NCBI GenBank assembly: GCA_030263275.1
Contig: SZOR01000032.1
Span: 19,170 to 83,169 of the forward strand
Direction of reading: 5' to 3'
Length of the DNA stretch: 64,000 nucleotides
From: DSNY01 sp016861185
GTDB taxonomy: Bacteria; Pseudomonadota; Gammaproteobacteria; Burkholderiales; Burkholderiaceae_F
In this document: piece by piece, positions 25,593 to 33,320 of the stretch
How the letters are laid out: every line of letters starts with the position of its first letter
Numbering within the stretch: the stretch's first letter is position 1
Notes under the pieces: generated by a model
What the model was told of the DNA's origin: nothing
The model's database searches: none
The model's input: only the letters and a program-made list of their open reading frames with translations
Position numbers and translations under genes: made by a program

Positions 25593-26570
25593 ATGTTGAA
25601 GTCCCTCCTCGCCGCGGCGGCGTGCGCGCTGCTCGCGCAGTCCGCGGTCGCGCAGTCGTACCCGGCCAAACCCGTGCGCATCGTCGTGCCTTTCCCCGCC
25701 GGCGGCACGACCGACATCGTCGCCCGCCTCGTCGGCACGGAGTTGCAGAAGATGTGGGGCCAGCCGGTGGTCATCGAAAACCGCGGCGGCGCCGGCGGCA
25801 ACATCGGCACCGACGTCGTCGCCAAGTCGCCGGCGGACGGCTACACGCTGCTGATGGGCACCGTCGGCACACACGCGATCAACTTGCCTCTCTACACGCA
25901 GGGCGGCGGCAAGCTGCCGTACGACCCGATCAAGGACTTCGCGCCGATCACGCTGGTGGCGGCGGTGCCCAACGTGATGGTCGTGCCGGCTTCGTTGCCG
26001 GTCAATTCGGTCAAGGAGTTCATCGCGCTCGCCAAGTCCAAACCCGGCCAGCTCAACATGGCCTCCAGCGGCAACGGCACGTCGATTCATCTGAGCGGCG
26101 AGCTGTTCAAGAGCCTCACGAAGACCTTCATGGTGCATCTGCCGTACCGCGGCTCGGCTCCCGCGCTTCAGGATCTGATCGCCGGCAACACACAGGTGAT
26201 GTTCGACAACCTGCCGTCGGCGCTGCCGCACATCCGCAGCGGCCGGCTGAAGGCGCTCGCGGTTACGTCGCTCGAGCGCGCGCCCGCGCTACCGAACGTG
26301 CCGACGATCGAGGAGGCTGCGGGACTGAAGGGCTTCAACGCGACCTCCTGGTTCGGACTGCTCGCACCCGCGGGCACGCCGCGCGAGATCGTGGCCAAGG
26401 TGCACCAGGACGTCGCCAAGGTACTGAGCGCGCCCGAAATGCGCGAGCGCTTTCTCGGCCAGGGCGCGGCGCCGGTCGGCAACACGCCGGAGCAGTTCGC
26501 CGCATTCATCCGCAGCGAAATCGACAAGTGGACGCAGGTCGTGAAGTTCTCCGGCGCGAAGATCGACTGA
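25593..26570 (+). CDS. Bug-family tripartite tricarboxylate transporter substrate-binding protein
   Basis: The 325-residue periplasmic receptor has a signal peptide (MLKSLLAAAACALLAQSAVA) and the TctC/Bug signatures YPAKPVRIVVPFPAGGTTDIVARL, VIENRGGAGGNIGTDVVAKSPADGYTLL and HLPYRGSAPALQDLIAG. The family is greatly expanded in Burkholderiales, and most members are orphans without TctA/TctB genes, as here. Ligands are usually small carboxylates; this one cannot be predicted. CAAGGAGACCCC precedes the ATG. Confidence 0.95.
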   Translation: MLKSLLAAAACALLAQSAVAQSYPAKPVRIVVPFPAGGTTDIVARLVGTELQKMWGQPVVIENRGGAGGNIGTDVVAKSPADGYTLLMGTVGTHAINLPLYTQGGGKLPYDPIKDFAPITLVAAVPNVMVVPASLPVNSVKEFIALAKSKPGQLNMASSGNGTSIHLSGELFKSLTKTFMVHLPYRGSAPALQDLIAGNTQVMFDNLPSALPHIRSGRLKALAVTSLERAPALPNVPTIEEAAGLKGFNATSWFGLLAPAGTPREIVAKVHQDVAKVLSAPEMRERFLGQGAAPVGNTPEQFAAFIRSEIDKWTQVVKFSGAKID

Positions 26571-26594
26571 ACGGCGCGGCGACGGTAGCGATCG

Positions 26595-27056
26595 ATGGCA
26601 ACCGCAGGAAAGTCGGCAGCGAAGCCGCGCGGCGTGGCGCGGTCGGCGCACCCCAAGACGGCCATGCATCCCGCGTCCGCATCGAAACGTGAGGCTGCGG
26701 ATGAGTTCACCGCGGCGTTCGAAGCGTTGCGCGCGCTGCTCGCCCGGCACGCGGCTTCCTTCGTCGTCGCCGCCGATACTCCCAAGAACTACACGCTCGT
26801 CTCCCGGCGCAACGACGTCAAAGGCAGACCCGTCTACTTCGCTTCGGTGCTGCTCGGCAAGCGTTACGTTGCGTACCACCTGATGCCGCTGTACTGCGAC
26901 CCGGCGCTGGCGCAGCGCGTACCGCCGGAGCTGAAGGCGCGGATGCAGGGCAAGACCTGCTTCAACTTCCGTCAGCCGGACCCGGCGGCGTTCGCGCAGC
27001 TCGACGCGTTGACGGCGGAGGCCCTCGCCTCCATGCGGCGCCAGGGTACCGCGTGA
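26595..27056 (+). CDS. Conserved hypothetical protein
   Basis: I do not recognise a named family. The 153-residue product has an Ala-rich basic N-terminal region (about 1-35) and a compact domain containing KNYTLVSRRNDVKGRPVYFA, LLGKRYVAYHLMPLYCDPAL and RMQGKTCFNFRQPDPAAF. It has no signal or membrane segment. Its TGA overlaps the GTG of the next gene, so it is translationally coupled to the nucleotidyltransferase. Confidence 0.7.
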   Translation: MATAGKSAAKPRGVARSAHPKTAMHPASASKREAADEFTAAFEALRALLARHAASFVVAADTPKNYTLVSRRNDVKGRPVYFASVLLGKRYVAYHLMPLYCDPALAQRVPPELKARMQGKTCFNFRQPDPAAFAQLDALTAEALASMRRQGTA

Positions 27057-27826
27057 TTCCGTTCCGTCGCCGCGTCATCGACGCGCTGGTTGCGCCGCTG
27101 CGCGCGCTCGACGCGGTCGAAGCGGTCTGGGAAGGCGGCTCCGCCGCGACCGGCCGGCTCGATGCCTTCTCCGACGTCGATCTGTGCATCGTCGCGCCGG
27201 CCGACCACACGGACGCGGTGTTCGATGCGGTCGAACGCGCGCTCGCGACCGTCGCGCCGATCGAGCACGCGTGGCGCGTCGAACCGCCGGCGTTTCGCGA
27301 CATGGCGCAGCGCTTCTACCTGCTGGCGGGTGCGCCGCCGTTCTTCGCGGTCGACTGCTCGGTGCTCGCGCCGGCCGGCGTCGCGCAGTTCCTCGAGCGC
27401 GAGCGGCACGGCGAGCCGCTCGTGTATTTCGATCGCGGCGGCCGCGTGCGCGCCGTGCCGCTCGACCGCAGCGCCCACGAAGCGAAACGCAGCGCGCGCC
27501 TGGCGCAGATCGGGCAGGCCGCGCCGGTGTACGCGCTGCTCGCGCGCAAGGAACTCGCCCGCGAGCGCGCGCTCGAGGCTCTCGGTTTCTACCAAGCGCT
27601 GCTACGCGCGCTGGTCGAGCTGTTCGGCATGGCGCACCGTCCGGAGCGCTTCGACTTCGGGCTGCGCTACGTGCACGGCGACTTCCCGCCGGAGGTGCAG
27701 CGCCGGCTCGCGCACTTCGCCTTCGTGCCGGATGTGCAGTCGCTGGCGGGCCGCATCGACGAGATCGTCGCCGCGATCCAAGCGCAGCATGCCGCGCTTA
27801 CGGCGCAGAATCGCGCGGCGCCGTGA
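27053..27826 (+). CDS. Nucleotidyltransferase domain protein
   Basis: The 257-residue protein has a polymerase-beta-type nucleotidyltransferase core near the N-terminus: WEGGSAATGRLDAFSDVDLCIV, i.e. the GGS motif with a DxD metal-binding pair. A helical C-terminal half (RALVELFGMAHRPERFDFGLRY) resembles substrate domains of aminoglycoside-type or lincosamide-type transferases. The substrate is unknown. It starts with GTG overlapping the previous stop. Its 3' end overlaps the convergent depolymerase gene by 29 bp. Confidence 0.75.
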   Translation: MIPFRRRVIDALVAPLRALDAVEAVWEGGSAATGRLDAFSDVDLCIVAPADHTDAVFDAVERALATVAPIEHAWRVEPPAFRDMAQRFYLLAGAPPFFAVDCSVLAPAGVAQFLERERHGEPLVYFDRGGRVRAVPLDRSAHEAKRSARLAQIGQAAPVYALLARKELARERALEALGFYQALLRALVELFGMAHRPERFDFGLRYVHGDFPPEVQRRLAHFAFVPDVQSLAGRIDEIVAAIQAQHAALTAQNRAAP

Positions 27827-28850
27827 CGCGCTCGACCATCGCCCGCAGCGCCGCGACCTGCGCGCCGCTCTTGATTGCGTAGTCGGGTCCCGTGTACCCC
27901 CACCAGTCCCAGCAGCCGAGCGGATTGTTCGGCAGCCAGGCGAGCAGCCAGTTCGGCCGCACCGGCTTGACCTGCGGATACAGCACGATCGTGTCGTTGG
28001 CGGCCGCCCAGTCGTTGTAGCCGGCGTCGCGGACGAAGGCTTCGCCGACATCCTGTACCCCCTGGCGGCAGCCGTGCAGCGCGATATGCACGCGGCAGCG
28101 CACGCCTGCCGCGCACTGTTCCGGCACGAAGACGTATCCCTCGCGGTCGAGCGAACTGAGCAGCCAGACGCGCCGCCACAGCGAGAGGAATTCGCCCTGC
28201 CGGAAGCGTTCGAGCCGGCCGCGGCCTTGGCGCCCACTGGCCGCGGTGCCGTACAGGTACTCCAGCATGCGCGCGGAGGCATCGTCGCCGCAGCGGTTCA
28301 GGTAGGGACTGGCGCTGGCTTCGCACGCGACGCCGCTCGCGCGGGTCGGCAGTCCGTGGCCGAGCCCCGGTGCGAGCTCGAAGCGCGTTCCGGCGGGGTT
28401 GAAGTGCGCGAAGAAGTCGCGCGCCGCTTCGACCACGGTCCGTACGACGACCGCGTCGGCGCCGCCGGCGAGCAGCCAAGCGCGCGTGCGCCTGAGGTTG
28501 TCGGCTGAATCGATCCGCTGCAGCGCGGCCAGCCGGCGCGCTTCAGCGATCGCCACTCGCGGGTCTGGCGCACCGCGCAGGCAGGCGTCGAGCGCGCGCC
28601 GCGGATCGCCCCCCGCGCAGCCGTACGGTCCGCCCGCGACCACGCCGACGCCGCGCACGAGCGCCGAATGGGCGACCGCGAACTGCACGGCCATGTAGCC
28701 ACCCGCCGACAGGCCGGAGACCGTCACTTGCTCCGGGTCGGCGCCGTACGCGCGCAGCGAGCCCGCGTCGTCCGCGCAAGCCCCGAGCGCGAGCAGCGCC
28801 GCGCCGATGCCTGCGCAGATAATGCGCCGTCTACGCAAGGATCCGTTCAA
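27798..28850 (-). CDS. Extracellular PHB/PHA depolymerase-type esterase
   Basis: The 350-residue alpha/beta hydrolase resembles type 2 short-chain-length PHA depolymerases. An N-terminal hydrophobic signal (ICAGIGAALLALGACA) may be a lipoprotein signal. The lipase box VSGLSAGGYMAVQFA (Ser at about 47) is followed by GVVAGGPYGCAGGD, CRVHIALHGCRQG at about 253, NDWAAANDTIVLYPQ and CWDWWGYTGPDYA. It would hydrolyse short-chain polyesters in the periplasm or outside the cell. No ATG or GTG is available; the start is a TTG at 28850 with GGGAGG four bases upstream, one base from the start of the divergent gene. Confidence 0.82.
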   Translation of the reverse strand: MNGSLRRRRIICAGIGAALLALGACADDAGSLRAYGADPEQVTVSGLSAGGYMAVQFAVAHSALVRGVGVVAGGPYGCAGGDPRRALDACLRGAPDPRVAIAEARRLAALQRIDSADNLRRTRAWLLAGGADAVVVRTVVEAARDFFAHFNPAGTRFELAPGLGHGLPTRASGVACEASASPYLNRCGDDASARMLEYLYGTAASGRQGRGRLERFRQGEFLSLWRRVWLLSSLDREGYVFVPEQCAAGVRCRVHIALHGCRQGVQDVGEAFVRDAGYNDWAAANDTIVLYPQVKPVRPNWLLAWLPNNPLGCWDWWGYTGPDYAIKSGAQVAALRAMVERVTAPRDSAP

Positions 28851-28851
28851 G

Positions 28852-29481
28852 ATGCCTCCCGACCGTCAGACCCCCTGGCTGGCTGCCCTGCTCGCAGCGA
28901 CGATCGTCGCGCTGATCGTCTCCGGCTGGCAACCCTACGATCGGGCGACCTGGCTGCTCGAGGTGCTGCCGGTGCTGGCCGCGGCTCCGCTGCTCGTCGC
29001 CACGCGACGCCGTTACCCGCTGACCACGCTGCTGTACGGCCTGATCTTCCTGCACGCGCTGGTACTGATCGTCGGCGGCACCTACACCTACGCGCGCGTG
29101 CCCGCCGGCTTCTGGGTACAGGAGGCGTTCGCGCTGTCGCGCAACCCGTACGACAAGCTCGGGCACTTCATGCAGGGTTTTGTTCCGGCGATCATCGCGC
29201 GCGAGATCCTCGTGCGCGGCGACTTCGTCCGCGGCCGGCGCATGCTCGCCTTCCTGTGCGCGTGCGTGGCGCTCGCGGTCAGCGCGTTCTACGAGCTGAT
29301 CGAATGGTGGGCCGCGCTCGCATTGGGCCAGGGCGCCGACGAATTCCTCGGCACCCAGGGCGACCCGTGGGACACGCAATCGGACATGTTCCTCGCACTG
29401 ATCGGCGCGTCGCTCGCGCTCGCGCTGTTGTCGCGGCCCCACGATCGCGCGCTGCAGCAACTGCCTCCGGTCGGTCGCTGA
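28852..29481 (+). CDS. YjdF-like (DUF2238) inner membrane protein
   Basis: The 209-residue protein has about six membrane helices and the DUF2238 hallmarks YDKLGHFMQGFVPAIIAREIL, SAFYELIEWWAALALGQGADEFLGTQGDPWDTQSDM. Conserved His, Glu and Asp residues within the membrane hint at metal or lipid chemistry, but no function is established. MPPDRQTPW is the preferred start (AAGGA upstream); ATGs at 28807 and 28822 would overlap the divergent depolymerase. Confidence 0.85.
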   Translation: MPPDRQTPWLAALLAATIVALIVSGWQPYDRATWLLEVLPVLAAAPLLVATRRRYPLTTLLYGLIFLHALVLIVGGTYTYARVPAGFWVQEAFALSRNPYDKLGHFMQGFVPAIIAREILVRGDFVRGRRMLAFLCACVALAVSAFYELIEWWAALALGQGADEFLGTQGDPWDTQSDMFLALIGASLALALLSRPHDRALQQLPPVGR

Positions 29482-29626
29482 TGGCCGCGCGGCGAACTTG
29501 AGCCCGCGCGTCTAGTGAATAGTCGACGCATCGATTACGTTTTCAGCCATTCCGCGCGCGCTGTCATCTGATTAACTTCAGACGCGTTGTCAGGCAAAGC
29601 AGACGCGGAATTCGACGGAGCTGAAG

Positions 29627-29920
29627 ATGCTGATGCGCGTGCGCGAACGGGGCGACGAAGTCCACATCGAACTGACCGGTGTCGCCGGCCGGCAGCAACG
29701 CGTGCTCAAGGCCCTGTCCGAATGCCGGCGCGACGCCGGCGGAGCGGACCAGCCGCTCGACCGCGCCGACGTTTCGGTCCGCGCCGGCGCGAACGACATG
29801 CACATCCGCCTGAAAGGCCGCGACGGCTTGCGCTTCGAGGCTATGACCATCTACCGCTGCCTGCGCCAAGCCCTGATCGAGCGCCCGGCCGATCCGCCGG
29901 GTGCCGTCGCCGCCGGTTAG
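29627..29920 (+). CDS. Small hypothetical protein
   Basis: The 97-residue product has alternating charged segments (MLMRVRERGDEVHIELTGVA, MHIRLKGRDGLRFEAMTIYR) that look like two beta-hairpins with a helix. No family is recognised. GGAG lies seven bases before the ATG and codon use matches its neighbours, so it is probably real. It stands alone between the YjdF-like gene and a convergent beta-barrel gene. Confidence 0.5.
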   Translation: MLMRVRERGDEVHIELTGVAGRQQRVLKALSECRRDAGGADQPLDRADVSVRAGANDMHIRLKGRDGLRFEAMTIYRCLRQALIERPADPPGAVAAG

Positions 29921-29992
29921 GCGAGCCGAGCCGGGACGATGGTCGGGCGCCGCCCGGCCTCGAATCCGATCCGCACTCCTTGGTGCTGGCCG

Positions 29993-30685
29993 CTAGAGCG
30001 CGAGCTTCAGGCCGATCGTCAGCTGCTTGGCGCGCGCGCTGTTGGTCTGCACGGCCCACGAGACATCGACGAAGAGCTTCTCGGGACGCAGCGCGTAGCG
30101 CGCAGCGACGCCGAGCCAGGCCGCTTCGTGGTCATCGCCGTAGATCTCCGCGCCAACGTCGAGTCCGCTTTCGCTCGTCCGCTCGAGCGCGAGCGCCCAG
30201 GTCGTCGAGGTCAGCCGCTCGGCCTGCGAGCGGCTCCAGCCCAGATTGGCGTGCCAAAGCAGGTGCTTCGCCACAGGCGACGACACGACCGCAGCCAGCG
30301 CCGTGCTGTCGTGCTCGAAGCTTCCGCCCGGCGCCTTGGCGCCGCCGATCGAATAAGCGAGCGTGACGCCCGTCCGGTCGTCGCCGAGTTCGCGCAGCCA
30401 GGTCTTACCGGACAGGGCCGCCGCGGTGAACCGGTCGGATTCCACCTTGGTCCGCCCGCCGCCCGCAGCCAATTGCGTACGAAAGCCGACGCCGCACCCC
30501 GGCTGGACCCACCAGCCGGTTTCCTTCGGCGCGTCGCCGGCCGTCTGCCGCAGCGCGTACGTCTCCAGTTCGCATTCGCCAGCGGCGAGCACGCCGGCGT
30601 CTTCGGTCGCGAAGGGACGGCCGGCGATCACCGGCGACGCGGCCAGCGCAAGGAGTACGCCGGCGAACACGGTGGACTTGCGCAT
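29993..30685 (-). CDS. Putative outer membrane beta-barrel protein
   Basis: The 230-residue protein has a clear signal peptide (MRKSTVFAGVLLALAASPVIA) followed by RPFATEDAGVLAAGECELE, a motif seen in outer-membrane 'transporter' or copper-resistance-type barrels. Amphipathic strands follow (TGVTLAYSIGG, HLLWHANLGWSRS, WALALERTSESGLDVGAE), and the end is hydrophobic (QLTIGLKLAL). Transport specificity is unknown. It lies 73 bp downstream of another outer membrane barrel gene on the same strand. Confidence 0.7.
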   Translation of the reverse strand: MRKSTVFAGVLLALAASPVIAGRPFATEDAGVLAAGECELETYALRQTAGDAPKETGWWVQPGCGVGFRTQLAAGGGRTKVESDRFTAAALSGKTWLRELGDDRTGVTLAYSIGGAKAPGGSFEHDSTALAAVVSSPVAKHLLWHANLGWSRSQAERLTSTTWALALERTSESGLDVGAEIYGDDHEAAWLGVAARYALRPEKLFVDVSWAVQTNSARAKQLTIGLKLAL

Positions 30686-30758
30686 GGATCGGAGCGGACG
30701 GATCAGACCAAGCGAGTACGCGCGAAGCTACGCGCCGGATGTCCGGCGGGGACGCCGC

Positions 30759-31424
30759 TCAGAACCGGTACGACAGACCGAGCGACAGCACCGGATACGC
30801 CTTGAAGTCGTCGACGGCGTTGCGGAACTGAACTTCCTCGGCGCGCAGGTCGTTCTGAAGCTGACTGCAGGCGGGCGCGGGCAGCGAAGGCCCGCAGGTG
30901 CCCGTCAGGCTGGCGCGCGTCTTCTGGAACATCACGCCGAGATCGACCGTCGCGCCGAAACCCGCCGCGCCGCGCGGCGCCGAACCCCAGCCGATGCCCA
31001 GGTAGGGGCTCGTCTTGTCGAAGCGCACGCGACCGTCGAGCGTGCCGACATCGGCCGAGTTGTAGGGCACGCCGTTGATCTCGATCGTGCTGCCGTCGCC
31101 GCGGCCGGTGAAATCGAAACGGTTGTCGTTGTAGGCCACACCCGCCGAGATGCGGAAGCTCCCCGCGAACGGGTGCAGGTCCGCGAGTGCGAACGCAGTT
31201 CCGAACTTGAGCTTGGCGTCGTAGCGGATGCCCGATTCGGTCTGATCGCGCGACAGCGATCCGCCGTTGGCCCACAGACGGGTGGCGAAGCGCTCCGTCA
31301 GCGGCACGGCGATCTCCGCGCCCAGCCCCGTCGTGCCGCCCTTCGCGGCGATCGTTTGCGCCGCGACCGGCGCGGCGGCCGTGACCAGCAGCGCGGCGAG
31401 CGCCGCGCGCATGCGTGTTTGCAT
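30759..31424 (-). CDS. Outer membrane beta-barrel protein, unknown family
   Basis: The 221-residue protein has a signal peptide (MQTRMRAALAALLVTAAAPVAA) and an 8-stranded-barrel pattern: TTGLGAEIAVPLTERFATRL, YDAKLKFGTAFALADLHPF, FRISAGVAYNDNRFDFTG, TSPYLGIGWGSAPR, and a terminal LSLGLSYRF ending in Phe. A loop holds two cysteines (TCGPSLPAPACSQ). GGGAGG before the ATG decides the start. It resembles OmpW/opacity-type barrels but no diagnostic motif was found. Confidence 0.72.
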   Translation of the reverse strand: MQTRMRAALAALLVTAAAPVAAQTIAAKGGTTGLGAEIAVPLTERFATRLWANGGSLSRDQTESGIRYDAKLKFGTAFALADLHPFAGSFRISAGVAYNDNRFDFTGRGDGSTIEINGVPYNSADVGTLDGRVRFDKTSPYLGIGWGSAPRGAAGFGATVDLGVMFQKTRASLTGTCGPSLPAPACSQLQNDLRAEEVQFRNAVDDFKAYPVLSLGLSYRF

Positions 31425-31471
31425 CGTCGATCCTCCCTCGTGCGAAGCGCCGCGCGAAGGCGGCGCGGCCG

Positions 31472-32485
31472 TCATGGGCCGTCGAGCACGATAGAGACGC
31501 ACACGGCCGCGTGATCCGGAAAGATGCGACTCAAGTCCGTCCCATTTGGGTCGGCGCCCGCGGGCGCGACGCGGCGGCGCTCGAGCAGATGGTCGGCGAG
31601 GATCTCGACCGCCGCGACATGCCCGATCGCGTGCTTCGACTGCGCGACGAACTCCTCGGACACCAGCACGTGGTCGATCCGCTCGGGCTCGCCGCCGTGC
31701 AGGATCGTGTAGGCCACGTCGCGTCCGCGCCCCGGTGCGGGACGGCGCACGACGTCGAGCGCGTCGAACAGCATGCAATCGCGCTGCGGGCGATCCTCGG
31801 GCTTCCACGAAGTGTCAGCGACGATCTGCGTGGTCACCGCGGCAGGCGCGTCGTTGAAATCGCCGGCGACGACGAGCGGCGCACGCGAACGGCGCGTCGC
31901 ATCGACGACCAGCCGGCGCACCGCCGCGGCTTCGGCGCCGCGGATGATCAGCGAACGAAGCTGCGCGCGCGCCTCGGCGTTCGGATCGTCGCGGTCTTCG
32001 CCGTCGACGAATTCGGGGCGGCGCGACTTCAGATGAAGGTTCAGCAGCGTCAGCGTGGCGCCGTTACCCAGCGGCACGGTCGCGCGCAGCAGCGGTCGCG
32101 AGAACTGCGCGTGTTCGCCGCGTTCTGGCACCGGCACGGCGCAGCCCGGCGGCAGATCGGCGATCGACTCGATGCGCGGCTGCCATGGCTGCCGCCAGAT
32201 CAGTCCGAGCCGCGGCTTCGTATTGTTCTCGTCGGCCAGCGGCACGGCGAAGCCGAAAGTGCGCCCGCGGCTCGTCGTCTGCCGAACGACGTCCGACAGC
32301 GCCTGTTCGTGGAAGACCTCCTGCACCAGCACGAAGTCGGCCGCGAGTCGGTCGAGCAGCGTGGCGAGCCACTGCGTCTTCGCGATGTACTCGTCGGGCG
32401 TGTACGGCGCGCAGCCCTCGTACGTGCGCCGCCCGGCGAGCGCGAGGTTCAGGCAGTTGATCGTCGCGATGCGCAGGGGGTTCAC
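31472..32485 (-). CDS. Endonuclease/exonuclease/phosphatase family hydrolase
   Basis: The 337-residue protein carries the EEP fold signatures in order: RIATINCLNLAL (Asn), FVLVQEVFHEQAL (metal-binding Glu at about 56), LLNLHLKSRRP, PLVVAGDFNDAP (GDFN), ERIDHVLVSEEF and the catalytic FPDHAAVCV (DH) near the C-terminus. It may be a nuclease or a phosphodiesterase. There is no signal peptide. It starts with a GTG, four bases downstream of the remnant VOC gene. Confidence 0.87.
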   Translation of the reverse strand: MNPLRIATINCLNLALAGRRTYEGCAPYTPDEYIAKTQWLATLLDRLAADFVLVQEVFHEQALSDVVRQTTSRGRTFGFAVPLADENNTKPRLGLIWRQPWQPRIESIADLPPGCAVPVPERGEHAQFSRPLLRATVPLGNGATLTLLNLHLKSRRPEFVDGEDRDDPNAEARAQLRSLIIRGAEAAAVRRLVVDATRRSRAPLVVAGDFNDAPAAVTTQIVADTSWKPEDRPQRDCMLFDALDVVRRPAPGRGRDVAYTILHGGEPERIDHVLVSEEFVAQSKHAIGHVAAVEILADHLLERRRVAPAGADPNGTDLSRIFPDHAAVCVSIVLDGP

Positions 32486-32489
32486 TCGA

Positions 32490-32779
32490 TCAAGCGGCGG
32501 CGCCCGGCCTGCGTTCTTCCATCAGCGCAAGCAGGTTGTTATCGGGGTCCCTGAAAAAAGCCATCCACAGCTCGTGATCGGGCATCCTGGCGACGAGGTG
32601 CGGCGGCTGCTCGAAGTACACGCCGTTGGTCTTCAGCGTCGCCGCCGTCGCGTCGATGCCCGCCACGCGCAGGTAGATGCAGAACGCCGCGTGCCCCGGG
32701 CCGCGCGGCTCGTGCCCGCCTTCGAGCATCAGGCGTGCAACGCGATCTGGCCGATGCGGCCGAGCCCCGTGGCGTTCAT
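32490..32779 (-). pseudogene. VOC/glyoxalase family gene with internal deletion
   Basis: An intact family N-terminus (MNATGLGRIGQIALHA) runs straight into TGA. The C-terminal half then continues in a different frame from an adjacent ATG: MLEGGHEPRGPGHAAFCIYL ... DPDNNLLALMEERRP. About 35 residues that normally separate these parts (the DLDRAxxFYRDVLGL strand-helix region) are missing. The junction CGCCTGATGCTC would encode RLML in an intact gene. A deletion between short CGCC repeats explains the layout. The 79-codon downstream frame may still be translated but lacks the first half of the fold. Confidence 0.8.
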
Positions 32780-32783
32780 CGCC

Positions 32784-33212
32784 TCACTCCTCGCTCTCGT
32801 CGAAGCGCGGCTTGCGAACGAACCCGCGCGCCTCGGCGCCGCCCTGGTAGCCGCCCGGCCTGCGCGGGCGCTCGGCGTAGCCGCGTTCGCCGCCCATCCG
32901 CGGGCGCGGCGCGGCGACTTCCATCAACTGGATCACGAGCCGCAACGCCTTGTTGACCGAAGCGTCGCCGCGGAACACGCGCGCCACGTCCGGGTCGAGC
33001 GTCACCGTGAAGCCGCGCGCGTGGCTGTCCTCGCCGCGCGCGCGCTTCGGTCGCTGCACGCGCTGGTACGGGTCGCCATAGGCTTCGCGCGGCGGGCCCG
33101 GCGGTCGGGTGCGCGTCGCACCGCCCGCTTCGTCGCGGCGGAAGGGCTTGCGCGGCGGCCGATCGTCGCGTGCACCGCGCGCCGCGCCGCCCTTGTTTGC
33201 GAACTTCTTCAT
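32784..33212 (-). CDS. Basic Arg/Gly-rich hypothetical protein
   Basis: The 142-residue product starts MKKFANKGGAARGARDDRPP and is dominated by Arg, Gly and Pro, with RG-type patches at both ends. The central segment is more ordered (RGFTVTLDPDVARVFRGDAS, NKALRLVIQLMEVAAP). The middle may be a small folded domain flanked by disordered, RNA-binding-like tails. Related proteins exist in Burkholderiales without assigned function. A further ATG 12 codons upstream is less likely. Confidence 0.65.
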   Translation of the reverse strand: MKKFANKGGAARGARDDRPPRKPFRRDEAGGATRTRPPGPPREAYGDPYQRVQRPKRARGEDSHARGFTVTLDPDVARVFRGDASVNKALRLVIQLMEVAAPRPRMGGERGYAERPRRPGGYQGGAEARGFVRKPRFDESEE

Positions 33213-33267
33213 GTCCGACCTCGTCTGCGCAGCGCGCGTCAGGCGCAACTGTAGCGCGACCCGCCAG

Positions 33268-33300
33268 AAAAAACGCCGCCGCCCTGGCGGGCGGCGGCGT
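33268..33300 (-). terminator. Terminator of fadD
   Basis: A 12-bp stem (33273-33284/33289-33300, ACGCCGCCGCCC with its complement) with a TGGC loop is followed on the minus strand by TTTTTT (33273-33268). It lies 20 bases after the fadD stop. Confidence 0.92.
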
Positions 33301-33320
33301 CCATGCGCAGGCGCGAACGG

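Noticed and set aside
32732..32734. Second possible recoded TGA in the VOC gene
   Set aside because: The protein resumes in a different reading frame after the TGA, about 35 residues are missing, and no SECIS-like hairpin with a bulged U follows. A deletion explains it better than selenocysteine.
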